Part shown: positions 22,554-33,559 of the stretch, piece after piece
Layout of the letters: the number at the start of each line of letters is the position of its first letter
Numbering within the stretch: position 1 is the first letter of the stretch
The notes under the pieces: model-generated
Seen by the model: the letters and a program-made list of their open reading frames with translations, nothing else
What the model was told of the DNA's origin: nothing
The model's database searches: none
Made by a program: the position numbers and the translations under genes
NCBI GenBank assembly: GCA_031216915.1
Contig: CM062295.1
Coordinates: 179,070,927-179,134,926, forward strand
Length of the DNA: 64,000 bases
Origin: Pictodentalium vernedei
Taxonomy: Eukaryota > Mollusca > Scaphopoda > Dentaliida > Dentaliidae
Direction of reading: 5' to 3'

Positions 22554-22663
22554 GCAGCTGACATATTAGCAGTGAGACAGAAGAGAAGAATATATGACAT
22601 TACAAATGTACTGGAAGGTATTGGATTGATAGAAAAGAAATCCAAGAACAGTATACAATGGAA
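22554..22663 (+). CDS. E2F4/5: E2F4/5 transcription factor, exon 2 (DNA-recognition helix)
   Basis: Second coding exon of the gene starting at 3413. The acceptor TTCTTTTCTACAG|GCA is strong, and the donor is GGAA|GTGAGT. The 110 nt encode 36 residues plus two bases: [20 protein letters not shown], then [16 protein letters not shown]. The RRIYD motif is the invariant E2F/DP DNA-contacting motif (RRxYD) in the recognition helix, and the IEKKSKN-IQW segment is the wing that finishes the domain. Phase 2 at the donor fits exon 3, which supplies the last base of a Lys codon. There are no stops or frameshifts, and the sequence is almost identical to vertebrate E2F4/5, so the exon is under strong constraint despite about 19 kb of repeats before it and about 14 kb after it. 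Confidence 0.95.
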
Positions 22664-22854
22664 GTGAGTATGCATGAAGAACTGTGATCTCAGAGGTGCC
22701 CTCCTTCTCTATCAGATCGTGTTCTGGTTAGAGCTAAAATGGTTAAGGGGTTTTCTTGATCGATTAATCGCTTAGATTAACCTTGGTTAACCGATTAACC
22801 AGTCCAAACTTGTCCAAATAGATATCTGAATAATTGCCATACCGTTGATGATTT

Positions 22855-23097
22855 ACAGCATGAATCCTTTACCCAACGTAACAAACAAAACCGACTAGGC
22901 CTATATACAAAAATCTCCATTAAAATTTATTATGTTTTCAATTTTTGTCTCAAAAACATAGCTTATGAGCTCATTGAGCTTGTTCCATTGAGGGGTCATA
23001 AGCTATGTTTTTGAGACAAAAATTGAAAATTTTTAGTAACTCATGAATTTATTTTGCAAGTTTCGTCTGCTACCCACAATGGGTAAAGGGTTAAGAA
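22855..23097. mobile_element. Foldback MITE, about 240 bp
   Basis: The core inverted repeat CAATTTTTGTCTCAAAAACA-TAGCTTATGA (22938-22967) is mirrored at about 23007-23036. Outer ends are roughly complementary (ATCCTTTACCCAACGT near 22864; CACAATGGGTAAAGGGTTAA near 23074-23095). A related, more diverged copy lies at about 56575-56745 (GAGCGAGCTTGTTCCAGTGA; GGTAAAGGGTTAA). TTAA at the outer edge hints at a TTAA-targeting (piggyBac/Kolobok) source, unproven. Confidence 0.55.
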
Positions 23098-24080
23098 TGA
23101 CCATTTCCAGCCACTGATAGAGTATGATGATCATGCAAGTAAACAAGTATGTCAGCAAGTAACTTGCATGCTTTACTCTGTTTCATATAATTGATGTGAG
23201 TCAGTTTGTCTGTTTTGGAGCAAGTTTGTTCCTTTGCTAACCCATATAATACAGTAGTTCAAAAGTAACGGTTAATCGATCAATTACTTTTTGGATCGAT
23301 CAAGATATTGATCATTGATTAATCGGTTAACCGTTTCAGCTCTTGTTCTGGTCATGACACACTTGTAGGGTCCTGCGAATATTCTGTATTCGGGAGACAA
23401 ATTGATTCAAAGTGCATATTTGATTCAAATTTGAGTCCAAATCATAGATGCAAATAAGGAATTTTCAAATATGGTTAATGAAAACAATTTAGAAAAAGTC
23501 TTGATTTTTTTTTAAAACTACAATTCCAGCTGACTAATATTCCAACTACATCATCAAGGCATGCCTTCAGCAATTCAATGATGCAGTTGAAATATATCAC
23601 CAGTCAGAACTTGAGCTATCACAGTGGGAACAAATCAGGTGTATACCCTCTCTCCCCTCCTCCCATCCATCTTCATAGCACCCCTTCAGGACCGCGGCAA
23701 GTTCTGGTCCTCGACTCAAGTACAAGTGCTAAGAAAAAGTATGAGTAAAATATGAGTACATAGGAAAATGCATGAGGAGTACATGTATTTTCTGTAATAT
23801 CCAATTAACTGAGTATGTGCACATGCTTCCTTTGAAAGGTTCACTTTCTAGTTTTGTTGAATGTAATGAACTTAGACAACAATTATATAAATACAACACA
23901 CATCAAGCCATTCACACAAATCAAAACAAAAATATGAAGCAAGCTGATTGTGTTAGCATGAATTCAAGAACTATTGTAATAAAATATTAATAATGTTAGA
24001 AAGTTATTGCCTATCATGCACCCTGATGAAGTTGCATGTCATTTCCAAAATTTTTAGGATTTTATTGCATTGGGTACTTT
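23098..24080. other. No gene seen
   Basis: AT-rich intron 2 sequence with no exon or recognisable element. A short phrase (GGTTAATCGATCAATTAC, near 23271) echoes GATCGATTAATCGCTTAGAT near 22759 in opposite orientation, so the MITE at 22855 may be nested in a larger inverted-repeat element of about 590 bp. Confidence 0.4.
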
Positions 24081-24084
24081 GCGC

Positions 24085-24255
24085 CCCCTCGTGCCCCCCG
24101 CCCCCCCCCCCCCACCCCCCCCCACCCCCTCACACACACACACACACACTTCCAAGTTGAAAAAGGTTTGGGCAGTTGAATGACCGAAGGTCTTATCCAC
24201 ACCACGTTTTAATGATTTCTGTGGTATTGTGGGGGGGGGGGGGGGGGGGGGGGAT
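24085..24255. repeat. Poly-C, CA and poly-G tracts
   Basis: Long C run (about 24098-24130), a CA repeat (24130-24148) and a G run (24231-24253). Low-complexity sequence, prone to assembly length errors. Confidence 0.9.
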
Positions 24256-24283
24256 CTTAACCCCTAGCACTCTGGGATCTTAA

Positions 24284-24492
24284 CCCCTAGCACTCTGTCA
24301 GTGGAACAGAATTTTTTCCAGTCATGCTTTTTTTGTCTAGTTTAACTATGAATTTAACCAATTATATCTTGTTTGACAGAACTCACTGAACTCTGTCAAA
24401 CAAGATATATTGGTTAAATATCAAACTGCATTATGGGAAATATTTGCTGCTGAAAACATTGCCATTTTGACATCAGAGTACAGAGGGTTAAG
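24284..24492. mobile_element. Hairpin MITE, about 210 bp
   Basis: The outer ends CTTAACCCCTAGCACTCTG and CAGAGTACAGAGGGTTAAG are imperfect inverted repeats. Inside, TTTAACCAATTATATCTTGT-TTGACAGA (24355-24382) is mirrored by TCTGTCAAACAAGATATATT-GGTTAAAT. The inner hairpin recurs at 33020-33072 inside another MITE and weakly at 56468, so it is a shared internal module or a separate tiny foldback. Confidence 0.55.
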
Positions 24493-24554
24493 CTATTCAA
24501 GGTAACCAAGTTCAGGAAGAAGTACTTATTTTTAAGCCTGTCTCATATTAGAAT

Positions 24555-24861
24555 GGGTCGGGAGCACGGTGGATCAGTGGTAGACTGTTGGACTTCTACG
24601 CTAGAGGTCCCGAGGTCGATCCCTGTGTACTTGGGCAAGCCACTTTATCCTGGTTTCCTACATGGGGGCACGATGACGCCGTGTACTAAGACGTACTGCA
24701 CGCCGATGGTGCACATGTTTTCAGCCGCTGTAATCCTGCTTGAGTGGAGCTTGAACAGAGTTAGAATGTTGAGGAGCTGACAGTTGCTCGTCGATGCCCG
24801 GTGGTTCTCTCTGGGTACTCTGGCTTCCTCTACCTGTAAAACTGTCACGGTCACGATTAGC
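24555..24861 (+). mobile_element. SINE (second head type), 3'-truncated at array junction
   Basis: The head matches the SINE at 21753 (CGGGAGCACGGTGGATCAGT, TGTTGGACTTCTACGCTAGA). The body runs to CACGGTCACGATTAGCC and then changes abruptly into the 144-bp satellite at 24862, losing the usual tail. Either a deletion or an ectopic exchange joined SINE and array. Confidence 0.8.
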
Positions 24862-27800
24862 CTGAAGCCCAAAAACCTTTAGCACAGTCTACAGGTCATA
24901 TTTATGAAGGGATTTCATTTTAACTTGGTAGTTTGACTTCATATAATGTCTAGATGAGAACCTCCCCTTTTGGACACAATTGGGCAACTGTGACGGCTAC
25001 AGGGGCCCAAAGCCCAAAAACCTTTAGAGCAGTCTACAGGTCATAATTATGAAGGGATTTCATTGTAGCTTGGTAGGATGACTCCAAATAATTTCCAGAT
25101 GAGAACATCCCCTTTTGGCCATGGTCATTCAGCCTTGATGGCTGCTCGAGCCCAAAGACCTTTAGCATAGTCTATAGGTCATATTTATGGAAGGATTTCA
25201 TTGTAACTTGTTAGGTTGACTCCATATAATGCCTAGATGATGAAATCCCCTTTTGGTCGTGATTGGTCATCTGTGATGGCTACAGGTGTCCGAAGCTCAA
25301 AAATCTTGAACACAGTCTGCAGGTCATATTTATGAAGGGATTTCATTGTAACTTCGTAGGATCACTTCAGATGATGCCCAGATGAGAATATCCCCTTTTG
25401 GTTGCGATCATTCAACCATGATGGCTGCCCTAGCCCGAAGCCCAAATACCTTTAGCACAATCTACAAGTCATATTTATGAAGGGATTTCATTGTAACTTG
25501 GTAGGTTTGACTTCATATAGTGTCTAGATGAGAACGTCCCCTTTTGGACACGATTGGGCAATTGTGACAGCTACAGGGGCCCGAAGCCCGAAAACCTTTA
25601 GAACAGTCTACAGGTCATAATTATGAAGGGATTTCATTGTAGCTTGGTAGGATGACTCCAAATAATGTCTAGAGGAGAACGTCCCCTTTTGGTCGCGATC
25701 ATTCTGCCTTGATGGCTGCCCGAGCCCAAAAACCTTTAGCATAGTCTATAGGTCATATTTATGGAAGGATTTCATTGTAACTTGTTAGGTTGACTCCATA
25801 TAATGCCTAGATGATGACATCCCCTTTTGGTCATGATTGGTCAACTGTGATGGCTACAGGTGTCCGAAGCCCGAAAATCTTGAGCACAGTCTACAAGTCA
25901 TATTTATGAAGGGATTTCATCATTGTAACTTTGTAGGATCACTCCAGATGATGCCCAGATGAGAATATCCCCTTTTGGTTGCGATCATTCAACCATGATG
26001 GCTGCCCGAGCCCAAAGCCCAAAAACCTTTAGCACAGTCTTCAGGTCATATTTATGAATGGATTTCATTGTAACTTGGTAGGTTGACTTCATATAATGTC
26101 TAGATGAGAACAGCCCCTTTTGGACACCATTAGGCAACTGTGACTGCTACAGGGGCCTGAAGCCAGAAAACCTTTAGCACAGTCTACAGGTGACATTTAT
26201 GAAGGGATTTCATTGTACCTTGGTAGGATGACTCCAAATAATGTCTAGATGAGAACGTCCCCTTTCAGGGACCAGCCTAGGGGGGAATTTTAGGGAGACT
26301 TCAAGTCTCCCTCCAGAAAAAATAGGGAGACTGCAGAGTCATGTAGGGAGACTTCACAGGCAAGTGGGGAAAATTAAGAATATTCATGTACCACCCCCGC
26401 CGCCCCTTCATATTTTCAATTTATGGTCCTCCATTAATGTACAAATAATCCAGGTCCAGTTGTCTATGATGCATCTGTGCCAGGTTAAAAAATCACAATG
26501 TAATTATTAACTGAAAATCCCCCACTGCTACCTTCTCCTTCATGACCCCTCACCTCTTCTTCGTGCCAATTCCCCATCACCCTCCTGTGGTTGCCTTTCA
26601 ACAAAGTCTACTAAGCTAATAATTTCATAAGTCTGAAAGTGTGAACAGGACCAGATGTAAGAAGGTTGCTTGGGAGGTACTTTGTTAGTTAATAAACAAA
26701 ATACATTCTGGGGTCGAGTATTTTGTAAAAGAAATGTCATTCCGCATCATTTTTATGGCATTCCGGTGTCATTCCGCGACATTACATGTCATTACGATGT
26801 TTAGGAGGACCCTTTTTCAAGATCGTCCACATGCACACTTGTGTCATGTACAAAGCTTTTCTTGACATCACTAAAGCTTTTTTTCATGTGTTTCAATTCC
26901 ATTCGTGTTTTTCTGGGAATAGACAGCCCAACAGTTAACAGTCGTCAGCAAATCGAAATGAAAGTAATGTGTTATCAAATACGTCCGTTGTGTATACATT
27001 TTCGGCATCCTAAGCGACGTAACCTACTTTCAAACTGGGTTGTTTCAGGGAGGTTGATTCTATACTCCGTGGTTGTTTGTTGAGTCGCGTAAGTCACCTA
27101 TTTTCGTTTCGACACTTGATGCTCCGACTGGAACGCAACAAAATAGAAATAAAAAAAATACGCCAAAAGCGACAATGGACAATTGCTTGTCGTGTGATTT
27201 CAAATAAATGGACGTTTATTTGACGAATTAAAATGCCCATTTATCACACTCGAGCACATTCGATTTTTGAAAATACTCGTTTTCATGTAAACCTCGCATC
27301 ACTCAGTTCAGCCTTTTCTCATTTTGGCCAATTTTAGAGGGCGACTTGTAATCGCCCCGACTATTTTTCTAGGCGACTTTGGGCTTAGAAGGGCGACTTA
27401 ATCGCCCTAGTCGCCCCCACGGCTGGTCCCTGTCCCCTTTTAGTCACGATCATTCAGCCTTGATGGCTGCCCGAGCCCAAAATCCCAAAACATTTAGCAT
27501 AGTCTAAAGGTCATATTTATGGAAGGATTTCATTGTAACCTGTTAGTTTGACTCCATATAATGATAAGATGATGACATACCCTATTGGTCGTTATTGGTC
27601 AGCTGTGACGGCTTCAGGGGCCCGAAGCCCGAAAACATTGAGTACAGTCTACAGGTCATATTTATGAAGGGATTTCATTGGAACTTCATAGGATCACTCC
27701 AGATGATGCCCAGATGAGAATGTCCCCTTTTGGTCGTGATCATTTAACCATGATGGCTGCCCGAGCCCAAAGCCCAAAAACCTTTAGCACAGTTTACAGG

Positions 27801-28280
27801 TCATATTTATGAAGGGATTTCATTGTAACTTGGTAGGTTGACTTCATATAATGTCTAGATGAGAATGTTCCCTTTGGACGCAATTGGGAAACTGACGTCT
27901 ACAGGGGCCCTAAGCCTCAAAACCTTTAGCACAGTCTGCAGGCCATATTTATGAAGGGATTTCAGGGTAACTTGATAGGATGACTCGTTTTGGAATAATT
28001 TCACTGTAACTTGGTAACTTTCGTTGATATACGTTAACTGTGAGGGCCACATACATTAACTGTGAGGTCATATTAACCCACCCCTCAGCTCTTTAGTACA
28101 GTGTACCCCTCATATTATTTTTATCAAAAACAGCATACAGAGAACAGAAATGAATATATTCCCAATTATTACAATTCTTGTCTTATTTCATAATCCTTTC
28201 ATAAACATTGAACATTATCCTTTTCATCAAACACAACACACAAGTTAAGCTACAGTGTCATTAGTGTCATTGACACTTTC
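24862..28280 (+). mobile_element. Element G copy 2 (144-bp repeats), 5' end missing
   Basis: About 10 monomers at 24862-26265, a hAT insertion (26266-27432), then about 4 more to 28000 and the unique G tail (AACTGTGAGGGCCACATACA) ending AAGTTAAGCT...AGTGTCATTGACACTTTC at 28280. The 5' stem-loop and leader seen in copies 1 and 3 are absent; the array starts at the truncated SINE. A MULE transposon begins exactly at the 3' end. Confidence 0.75.
26266..27432 (-). mobile_element. Non-autonomous hAT element, copy 2 (1167 bp, inverted)
   Basis: Same family as 14031-15145, in opposite orientation: CAGGGACCAGCCTAGGGGGG starts it and ACGGCTGGTCCCTG ends it. TSD TCCCCTTT (26258-26265 and 27433-27440), a piece of the 144-bp monomer. 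About 50 bp longer than copy 1, partly from extra bases near 27045-27080. Confidence 0.92.
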
Positions 28281-28476
28281 GGTTTATTCCCACTCAGCCA
28301 ACCTTCCTAAAATACCAGTTAATAGGTGTGAATTACAGAAAGGTGTTAGGTTGGCTGAACGTAACTTTTGCAGTAGAGGATTAGGCTATAGTCTGTATCG
28401 TCTTACCTACATAATCAAACAACATCATATCAAAATACATCTCAACTTTATAATAAAAGCTATAAGTACCTTCACA

Positions 28477-28713
28477 TTATTTCAATTTTAGTAATTTACT
28501 TGCTTCGTCACCAAATTCAAAAACGTCCAGATTGCCACTATTGAGTCTGTTCTTCAGTGTTTTCAAATGATTGTCTATCGTTCTGTAACGCTTTCGTCTT
28601 TTTGGTGCGAGACCTCCGGATTCAAGTTGAATCATTTTTGCTTCGTTGGTTGCTTGCAATTTCTTTAGCAACACAAGGAAAGAGTATATGTTTGGGTGAG
28701 CAGCTCTGCACAT
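28477..28713 (-). pseudogene. MULE transposase, C-terminal fragment
   Basis: Open frame of 78 codons on the minus strand, ending ...DEASKLLKLK and a stop. It continues the transposase fragment at 30589-31746: HPNIYSFLVLLKKLQATNEA is the conserved helical region that in MULE proteins follows the (N)NAEGWH motif, where that fragment breaks off. A basic stretch (KRRKRYR) follows. The ATG at 28713 is internal to the original protein and only looks like a start because the H element ends just upstream. Coding potential seems otherwise intact, so the element was disrupted recently. Confidence 0.85.
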
Positions 28714-28718
28714 TTTTT

Positions 28719-30583
28719 AGCTCACCTGACTGAAAGTCAGGGTGAGCTATTCTGATCACTTTTCGTCTGTCGTCCGGCATCTGGCGTCCGGCGTCCGTCG
28801 TGAAGGTGGTGTTTGGGCCTTTTTCTCCCAAACCACTGGCCACATATTAATGAAATTTCATGTGAGTAGGGGTTATATAAGGGCATTTTGATTTTTTGTC
28901 AAATTAGGTTTCAGCTCTTATTGAGAAGAGGGATGGGGCAAAAATGCGCCAATTCTTAAAAAATCTTCTTCTCAAGAACCAGCAATAGCAGAGACTTGAT
29001 ATTTGGTATGCAGCTTCCTTTTGAGGTGTAGACTCAAGTTTGTTCAAGAGAAGTTTGTCGGGCATTATTTGCCTTCGTTACGGGAGGGGCAAAAATTTTG
29101 GCCACGCCTAAAATTTCTATTTTCAGAACCGTCAGGTCGATTTGAACCAAATTTGACATGAGATGATAATGGGTCATAAGTAGTTGATTGATACAAAAAA
29201 ATTTTTTCTCATTGCCCCTTGGGAACCTCGGGAGCTAAAAATAGGAAAAACCTTAAAACTGCCATATCTCCAAAACTACACGGCACAGAGAATTCTTATT
29301 TTGTATAAAGCTTACTTTTATCCAGTAGAATAGAATGGTTAAAAAAATCCCTATCAGTTTGATCACAAGGTGCTTTTTTCAGGACTTTGAAAAAGTGCTG
29401 AGTCAGCACTTTTTAACACTAGGCAATGGGAAAAAGATTAAAAAATCTTCTTCTCCAGATCCAGCAGGCAGAATCTTTTGATATTTGGTATGCAACATTG
29501 TAGGGTGGATCTGATTCAAGTTTGTTCAAATCGGCCCCCTGGGTTCATATTTGGGCTTAGTATAAGAGCCCGATTTCGAACTTAGTGCATTTCAGGCAAA
29601 TTTCTTAAAAAATCTTCTTCTCCAGATCGAGCAGACAGAATCTTTTGATATTTGGTATGCAACATTGTGGGCTGGATCTGATTCAAGTTTGTTCAAATTG
29701 GCCCCTTGGATTCATATTTGGGCTCACTATAGAAGCCCGAATTCGAACTTAGTGCATTTCAGGCAAATTTCTTAAAAAATCTTCTTCTCCAGATCCAGCA
29801 GGCAGAATCTTTTGATATTCGGCATGCAATATTGTGGGGTGGATCTGATTCAAGTTTGTTCAAAATGGCCCCCTGGATTCATATTTGGGCTCACTATAGA
29901 AGTTCGAATTCGGACTTAGTGCATTTCAGGCAAATTTCTTAAAAAATCTTCTTCTCCAGATTCAGCAGGCAGAATCTTTTGATATTTGGTGTGCAACATT
30001 GTGGAGGAAATCTGATTCAAGTTTGTTCAAATCGGCTCCCTAGGTTCATATTTGGGCTCACTATAGAAGCTTGAATTCGAACTTTGTGCATTTCAGGCAA
30101 ATTTCTTTGAAAATCTTCTTCTCAAGATCCAGCAGGCAGAATCTTTTGACATTGGGTATGCACCATGCTTAGGGGGTGAGATTCAAGTTTGTTCAAGCCA
30201 AGTCTCTAGGTCCATATTTGGACTCACTGTAGGAGCTTGAATTATAACTTAGTTCAAAATGAGGAATTTTCTGTAAAAATCTTCTTCTTCAGATCCAGCA
30301 GTCGGAATGTTTTGATATTTGGTGTGCAGCATCCTTAGGGGGGTGAGGTTCAAGTTTGTTAAAGCCAAGTCCCTGTGGGAGCCTGAATTATAACTTAGTC
30401 CAATATGAGGAATATTCTTTAAAAATCTTCTTTTTTTTTTAGATCCACTGGTCAGAATCTTTGGATATTTGGTATAAGCTTTTCTTAGGAGGAGCAGATG
30501 CAACTTGTTGAAATCAATTCTCTGGGTTGATATTTAGGCTACCATGTCAGGTGAGTGCCCTCAGGCCCCTTGGGGCCTCTTGT
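28719..30583 (+). mobile_element. Satellite-bearing element H, copy 1 (about 175-bp repeats), inserted in the MULE gene
   Basis: 5' stem-loop AGCTCACCTGAC-TGAAA-GTCAGGGTGAGCT, then CGTC/CCGTC-rich text and a conserved leader (CAAACCACTGGCCACATATT). About six units follow, marked by CAGGCAGAATCTTTTGATAT. The inverted arm GTCAGGTGAG (30546-30555) comes next, and a strong hairpin AGGCCCC-TT-GGGGCCT (about 30563-30579) ends in CTTGTTTT. Insertion into a T run of the MULE coding sequence without target duplication fits Helitron2/Helentron-type integration. Confidence 0.75.
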
Positions 30584-30588
30584 TTTAT

Positions 30589-31746
30589 TTTGCTGTGCCA
30601 ACCTTCCGCATTGTTGGTTGTTCTTGCGCCGTCGTTGTTGTGATGGTTCCATTTGCTGATGGGAACACCCTCTACCCATTGTTCGGTAACATAGTCAGTA
30701 AATGCGGTGACATCCACGGAAATGTCCTCGGCTGATTCTAAAGCATTTAGCCAGAAATCTTCAACATGTTGGACGGGAATGAGTGGAAGAACAGCAGCCC
30801 TCCTGACAAGAAGTTTGACGTCATCATCTTGATTGTAATGTCTCACTAAACCAACGGATTGAGTCTTCCTCCAGATACACTGTGTAAAGTGGAAAAAACA
30901 ACCTTTAATCACCACGGAAGTAAACACGCACTCCAAAACGTTCATCACCGCCGTCTCGAAGTCTATCATGAATGTATCTGGTGCAAACGTTAAGTTTCGT
31001 TGAAGAATCTCATCCTTCAGAATGTTGAAAAATATTGAGTAAGTTGATTGAGTTTTATTTGGCAGAAGCGCGAACACCAAGGGGAAAACTTTATGGTCAA
31101 CCATTCCATGAATACAATACAGCTGATAAAACAACTCGGGACACGAATAGAATGTTCCATCTGCAAAAATAATGTCAGAATTGCACAATCGTCGCAAATT
31201 GTCGTCAGTGCTAAAAACTAAGATTCGTCGGTTCTGTTCATCTACTATGTCACGCAATAGAAACCGTTCTCCAGCAAAAGTTTTTGTCCATTCATCACCA
31301 AGTTCAATTTGGTTTTGCTCTCGTGGCAACTTTGGAAGAACTTTTAATCGATTCCTGTATAAAGACGACTTACAGCTCTCAAATGTGGGAATTTTTTTGA
31401 TAACTTCATGAACTTCCTGTGAATCTGTATTTCGCAAGCTTCCGAGTTCTTCATCATAAATGCTCGGGATTGGTCCGACTTCTTCGCGACATCGCTTCTT
31501 AACTTTCGACAAGAATGCACTTGAAGCAAAACTCTCAATATCAGAAGTATGATTATGTCCATTACCAAACTTAACAAGAATACTTTCTTTTGTCACCACT
31601 GTAGCCGGACAATTCCGATCAACACACCTCCAATAGCAACGTCCATGATTTCGTGTTCTGATAGAGAATTTAAATCCACCATGAATCAAGAAAAAACCAC
31701 CTCTACCATTATCAAGAAAATCAATGTCAACTTGTGCGGAAGCCAT
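30589..31746 (-). pseudogene. MULE transposase (FLYWCH + MULE domains), N-terminal main part
   Basis: Minus-strand frame of about 386 codons from the ATG at 31746 (chosen because MASAQVDIDFLDNGRGGFFL begins the conserved part; the longer open frame up to 31983 is hydrophobic and AT-rich). Residues about 18-70 form a FLYWCH-type zinc finger (FFLIHGGFKFSIR, YWRC, C-P-A, then HNH-like GHNH). Residues about 195-300 form the MULE catalytic core with acidic residues in FADGTF and FMIDFE, and a CFFHFTQCIWRK zinc-like motif; about 380 is NNAEGWHSKIK. The frame then runs into element H (EAPRGLRALT is H sequence). The remaining C-terminus is at 28477-28713. Function: DNA-cutting transposase for 9-bp-duplicating elements; inactive here unless H is removed or skipped. 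Confidence 0.88.
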
Positions 31747-32283
31747 GATTACTGACAATTCATGCTGAGAAGATCCATATATATATAATATGGGACTGTG
31801 TTTTGAAAACATAAAATAATAGATGAGACAAACACCGTGATTATTGTTCACTTCAAAGGCACAATTAGTGAATCTAAGAAATATCAAACACCGTGTAAAC
31901 AAGACAGCGGCAGAATATTTTATTTTTGCAAAACAAGACATCAAAAACAATGATAACATATAACAAATTAGAAAAAACAACATAACTGCAGAATATTTTA
32001 AAAATTAAGACATCAAAGATGATGATAATATATAGTAACAAACTAATTAATTGTTTTCTCAATTCAACCGACTGACAAAAAACAACAATATTTTAATTTG
32101 CAAAAATGATTTTTATTTTGCAAAAAAAAAATATGACAATTTATATGCTACAGACTATAACAAGGATTAAGCAAGTGTGAAAAAAAAGGTTGGTTAGACG
32201 CTACTCCTGATCATTAAAAGGTTGGCCAGACGCTACTAATGAAATTAAAAAGGTTGGCTAGGTGGGACGACACTGACACTTTC

Positions 32284-32885
32284 ATTGATCACATGACCAT
32301 AATTCTACACTCTGGTTGATTCTTTTTGATGTAGAATAATATATGAAATATTGCTAATTAATTAAGATAAATTGATACACTAATTCCATTATTTAATAAT
32401 GTTATTTTCTTGTTACTGTTACTATCATATTTAAAATACAATGCATTTTTCAGATATTACACTTAAATTATTATGGGGAGTAGGGAAGGGGGGGCATTAA
32501 ATGACAGATTTCTGTGTCAGAGAAAAGACACAACCTGCTCCGATTGAAGATCTCTCTGGTATTATGGACTGTGGAGATTCAAACATTGTCAGTTGGGAGT
32601 CAAAAGAAAGGTTTTTATTTTTTTATTTTTTTTTTTTTTTGGGGGGGGGGGGGGGGGGGGCGCACAAAGTTCTCCATGCCTCCACGACTCATAGAAACCA
32701 CTAAAAATGTTTTTCTCTCTTCTATTGACACACTCCGAAGATATGTCAGTGATAGGCATTTGGTTGTGTCCTCCATCTCCTTTTGCCACATGTTCTGAAT
32801 CCCACACACACACACAGCATTAATGAATTATGGAATAATTGAATACCAACTTCTGAACTGTACTGAGCTATTTCACAAAAATTAC
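32284..32885. other. AT-rich DNA with T and G runs; no gene
   Basis: A T run followed by about 20 Gs at 32613-32660, and a CA repeat near 32804-32816. The 65-94 codon open frames here run through these tracts and are artefacts of composition. Confidence 0.7.
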
Positions 32886-32889
32886 AGTA

Positions 32890-33329
32890 CAGTGGAACCC
32901 TGTTAATTGAATTGCCACTTTGCCAATGAAAATTATTCAGTTAATAGGAGTATTCAATTAACAGGGATTGTGTCACTTTCCTCTATTCTAGAGATAAACT
33001 TAGTATTTATTCTATTATACTTTGTTTGACAGAGCTTCATGAGCTCTGTCAAACAAGATATAATGGATTAAATGCCTGTATTGGATGTACTGAGGCTAAA
33101 TAGGTCTATAAACAAAGGAAAACTGGGGTGAGTCAGGGTAATTTCTCGACAGGTTACAAGATATTTTATTCAATTAACAGGAGTTTACTCGATAACCTAT
33201 ATTCAATTAACAGGTCAAATTTGTACTGGAGGTATGGTAAATGGTTTGGGAAATTATAAATGAGTTGGGAAATTATATTCAATGAACAGGGTTATTCAGT
33301 AAAGAGATATCCAATTAAGTGGGCTCCAC
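32890..33329. mobile_element. Pogo/Tigger-like MITE, about 440 bp
   Basis: The left end CAGTGGAACCCTGTTAATTG and the right end (reverse complement AGTGGAGCCCACTTAATTGG) are terminal inverted repeats, bounded by TA on the left and TA on the right. CAGTGGAACC is typical of Tigger/pogo ends. The phrase ATTCAATTAACAGG recurs four to five times inside. The hairpin TTGTTTGACAGAGC...GCTCTGTCAAACAA (33028-33055) is nested in it. Confidence 0.65.
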
Positions 33330-33559
33330 TTAAAGCTTATCAGGGTCCTGGCAATTTGATAGCTTTCGAAGATCAACTGTACAGCAACGAACACTGTTGA
33401 ACTGGGCCATATTTTAGCTGCATATTTCTAAATAAATACATAATGCCAGCCATCAACATGGATGCACTTTGTTTTCAAAAGGATGTATTCTCAGAATGTT
33501 CTAGCCTGGAGAAATGAGGAATTTTTTTTTTCCCTCAAGATAGTCCTACTGCACAAGGC

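Larger units (their letters stand above)
28281..32273 (-). mobile_element. MULE DNA transposon with FLYWCH-MULE transposase, split by another element
   Basis: The left end GGTTTATTCCCACTCAGCCA-ACCTT and the right end (reverse complement GTGTCGTCCCACCTAGCCAA-CCTT) are imperfect TIRs. Outside both lies TGACACTTTC (28271-28280 and 32274-32283), a 9-10 bp duplication as expected for Mutator-like elements. Subterminal copies of AAGGTTGGCYAGACGCTACT occur at 32188-32260. It contains the transposase in two parts (31746-30589 and 28713-28477, minus strand), separated by element H (28719-30583). Without H it would be about 2.1 kb. It landed in the last bases of element G copy 2. Confidence 0.85.

Noticed and set aside
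28622-28843. 73-codon minus frame overlapping the MULE C-terminus
   Set aside because: Alternative frame that runs into element H; the correct transposase frame is 28713-28477.
32501-32813. Proline/glycine-rich open frames
   Set aside because: Created by T and G homopolymer runs.
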